NCBI GenBank assembly: GCA_022457155.1
Contig: JAJGOT010000240.1
Location: forward strand, 696,001 to 760,000
Origin: Cladopsammia gracilis
Lineage: Eukaryota > Cnidaria > Anthozoa > Scleractinia > Dendrophylliidae
Direction: 5' to 3'
DNA: 64,000 bases
Made by a program: the position numbers and the translations under genes. Under the pieces are notes generated by a model. It was given only the letters and a program-made list of their open reading frames with translations. It ran no database searches and was not told the origin of the DNA. Shown piece after piece: positions 56,801-60,634 of the stretch; within the stretch, counting starts at the first letter, position 1, and every line of letters begins with the position of its first letter.

Positions 56801-59800
56801 TAAATTATTAATGAATTGACGTCAAGAAAAACCACAACTCTTCCGTAAAAGAGATAAAACTTGACAATAATAAACACTTAATGACTGGTCCCGAGGGAAG
56901 CAGTGAATTTTGTTTCCCGAAACATCGAGATTCGATGTTACATAGCTTTCTTCGTCGTGGAAAAAGCACAATTTGAAAATATCAATCGCATCATAATCAT
57001 GCCACCTTTTGTCACGGTCTGATAACGTGCGCTAGGGGGCAACAGTGCAATGTTTCCCTCTGACGACATAATTGTTGCCCGCTTTCGCAAATGTTGCCCG
57101 CTTAGGACAATTGGCAGGAAACAGCTCGTTTGTTAGATATCATGTGACCTTGAATCAACCAATCAACGCGCGCGTTGTATTGATAAAAACTCCAGGTATG
57201 TAGCAATAGTATTTACGATCCGCATGCGCTGTCTTCAACCTTCAATGACTATTTTTCAAGTATTGGGCTGTCACTTGTTAATGACATTCACCATCCTGTG
57301 AACGGCTCTTCTCATTTGGATTATATTGAGGAGACCGAACATAGATTTGATCTTACAACTACTGAATCTTCTAAAGTTTTTACTTTATTGTCTAAATTAT
57401 GCAAATCAAAAGCAACAGGTCTTGACAAGGTCTCATCTCGACTTCTTCGTGACCTTCGTGAGTGCGCTGACTTGATCGCTCCTTCTCTTTGTTTTATTTT
57501 CAATCGTTCCATTGTAACAGGTATTTTTCCCGTGGAATGGAAATGTTCAAAAGTTGTTCAAAAGTTATTCCACTATTTAAGCAGGAAGACCGTTCCGGCT
57601 TGAATAATTACCGCCCTATCTCTATAATTCCTGTTGTAGCGAAAGTCTTTGAGAGAATCGTTTACAATCAGTTCTATGATTATTTGTCTATTTAACGGTA
57701 AATAATTTAATTTCTAGTAAGCAGTCAGAGTTTCGATCTCTTCACTCAACTGCCACTGCTTTGTTAGAAGCTGTTGACAGCTGGGCTTTTAATATCGATA
57801 AAGGCACGTGAATGCAAAAAAAAAAAAAAAAAAAACGTGAATGCAGTCGTTTTCCTTGACCTAAAAAAGGCTTTCGACACTGTCGATCATTCCATTCTCT
57901 TGTCTAAATTAAAAAGTTATGGGGTTAGAAACGCTTCTTATGACTGGTTTAAATCCTATTTAGATTGTCGTAAACAAAAATGTTTTGTGAACGGTTCTCT
58001 CTCTGACAGTCAATATCTAACTTGCAGCATTCCTCAAGGTACTATCCTTGGTCCTCTTCTCTTTATACTCTATATAAACGATTTACTGAACCGTCTCTCT
58101 AATGTTCAATATAGGACGTATGCAGACGATACGCACTTAACTTTTGCTAGTGAGATAGCGTTGCACGCCTTGAAAGTGTTCTTAACGCGGACCTATCCAA
58201 TGTCAACGAGTGGCTAATAGCAAATAATTTGACTCTCAATAATTCGAAAACGCAGTTTATGTTGATTGGGTCTAGGCAAAGGTTAAAGACATTTAATACA
58301 ATCCCGTCTCTTTTTATTGATACTGCCTCTATAAAACATGTTGCATCTACTAAATCTCTTGGGGTTTATGTGGACGAGAATCTGTCCTGGAATGTTCACG
58401 TCGCGGATAAAATCTCAAAAAAGATTGCTTCTGGCATTGGTATTTTAAAGAGAAGTTGGCCTTTCGTTTCATTTGAAATACTTTTATCTATTTATAACGC
58501 CTTAGTGCAACTTCATTTTGATAATTGTTTGGGGAAATTGTAACAAATCCCTTGCAACTAATAAACTCCAGAAACTTCAAAATCGTGCCGCCCGTATCTT
58601 CACCCTCTCTCCTTATGATACCAGTGCTAACGATCTTTTTATATCTTTGGGTTGGAAAAAACTAGAAATGCAATGGAATATTCAAACAGCGGCTATGGTT
58701 TACAAGTCACTAAATGGCCTCTCTCCACAATATTTGCATTCGATGTTTACATATCGAAGTGAAATCACTAATTATTTTCTTAGGAACTCCGAGGGCAAGT
58801 TAGCTACTCCACTGCCCCGAACCAACTTTGTCAAAAACAGTTTCACTTATAGAGGTTCGGTGCTGTGGAATAGTCTACCTGTTGAGCTGCGGCAAGCGCA
58901 AACTCTCTGCTCTTTTAAATTCAGCTGCAGTGATTTCTTTCAAAATTAACGATAATCCTTGTATTGCACGGTATTCATGGAAAGCAGGCATTTTCTAAGA
59001 ATTAACTGAATTAAAGTTTTATTAGTATTGTTTTAATCTAGATTTTGTATTGTTTGATATTAGCATAAGTTAGTAGTTTATTAATGATTTTTCTTATGCC
59101 TGATGATTCTTTTTACCGTGCCTAAATAAAGTTATTGTATTGTATATTGTATTGTATTGTATGATTACACCCCATCAGTTCAATGGCATGATTGCACCCC
59201 ATCAGTTCAAATGGTCAAGTCCTTACTAATAGACTTGGAGTAACTTGGGAAAAAATTTAAAAACAACCATTTCCATCCTATAGATTAATGATTGTTAACG
59301 ACGATTATTTCTGGTTATTTTCTTTTTTTAATTTTTAGAATGCAACTGCAGCACAACTGGTGCTATTCCCGGTACACTTTGTACAAATGATACCGCTGGA
59401 CAATGTCAATGCAAACCTGGCGTCACTGGAAGATCATGTGATCAGTGTATGAAATACTTTACAAATTTTTCGGATACCGGTTGTGCAGGTAACTTAAAAC
59501 TAAAAAAATATTATAGAACTAACGGGTGAATATCGGGATAATACAAGTGTATTTTCTACATATTACGGGTACGTTTGGCATGGAAAAGGTGTGTCAGTTT
59601 TGGTCCCTTCTTGATTGTTGACATTGCCAAGCATACGTGCGAAGATCTTTACTAAACTGGGCTGGCTTTATGCCAAGCTCGGTTTTATAAATTGTGTTTT
59701 TCCAGGGCAGATTTCGGCGATAAGCATAGTGGGTTCACACTAGACAGTAAGTTCGCTCTTATGTTTCAAGAAAGTTCTCACTTTTAAGTGCTTTCAAAAT

Positions 59801-60352
59801 AGAGAGCAGATAAAGTGTATTTTAGGAATTGTAGATATCATTATTAATGTTGTTTGGTGTTGATGGCACAATAGGCCATTTGCACGATGACGTCATTTGA
59901 CTACTACTACCAGAATTCATTTCGTTTTTCCTTTCTTATTTAAATTTCGTAATCCCAGTGCGGTTTAAATAACAATAGCCCTAGTTTGCACTACAAAACA
60001 AAAAACTGAAGGATTCTGGTAGTAGTGGTCAAATGACGTCATCGTGCAAATGGCCTATTCACTGAAAACTAAACGGCACGCATTTTGAAAAACGCATTGG
60101 CAAATAATTTATTTTATCATATGACCCGTACGGCCCTGCGAACCTTTTCTTTGCAAAACCATTGATGAAAGTCCCGTATGAGAGCCGTACGCATTTGCGC
60201 GAGCGGGGCCGGAAAAAGGCGTACGGCCCTACTACAAAAGCAGACGTCCGCGCGCATTAAAATTTCAAGTAATTTTGTATCCAAATTGGTCATATGATAA
60301 AATGCTTATTGACTAAGTTAGGTCGGGCCGGATGGGAAAATATTTGGCTCTC

Positions 60353-60402
<50 letters not shown>

Positions 60403-60597
60403 AGCCAAATATTTTCCCATCCGGCCCTCCCACTTAGTCAATAAGTACATATTATTTTTTATTTTGCTCTTGTCACGCTTATGATTTAACACTCAGGTTC
60501 ATATGTTGAGTTGCAGTATCACACAATACACATTCAATGTTTAAGTTCTAACAATTTTGTCGGAGGAGGAGACATTTTTGTACCTCTTAAAGACCTT

Positions 60598-60634
<37 letters not shown>

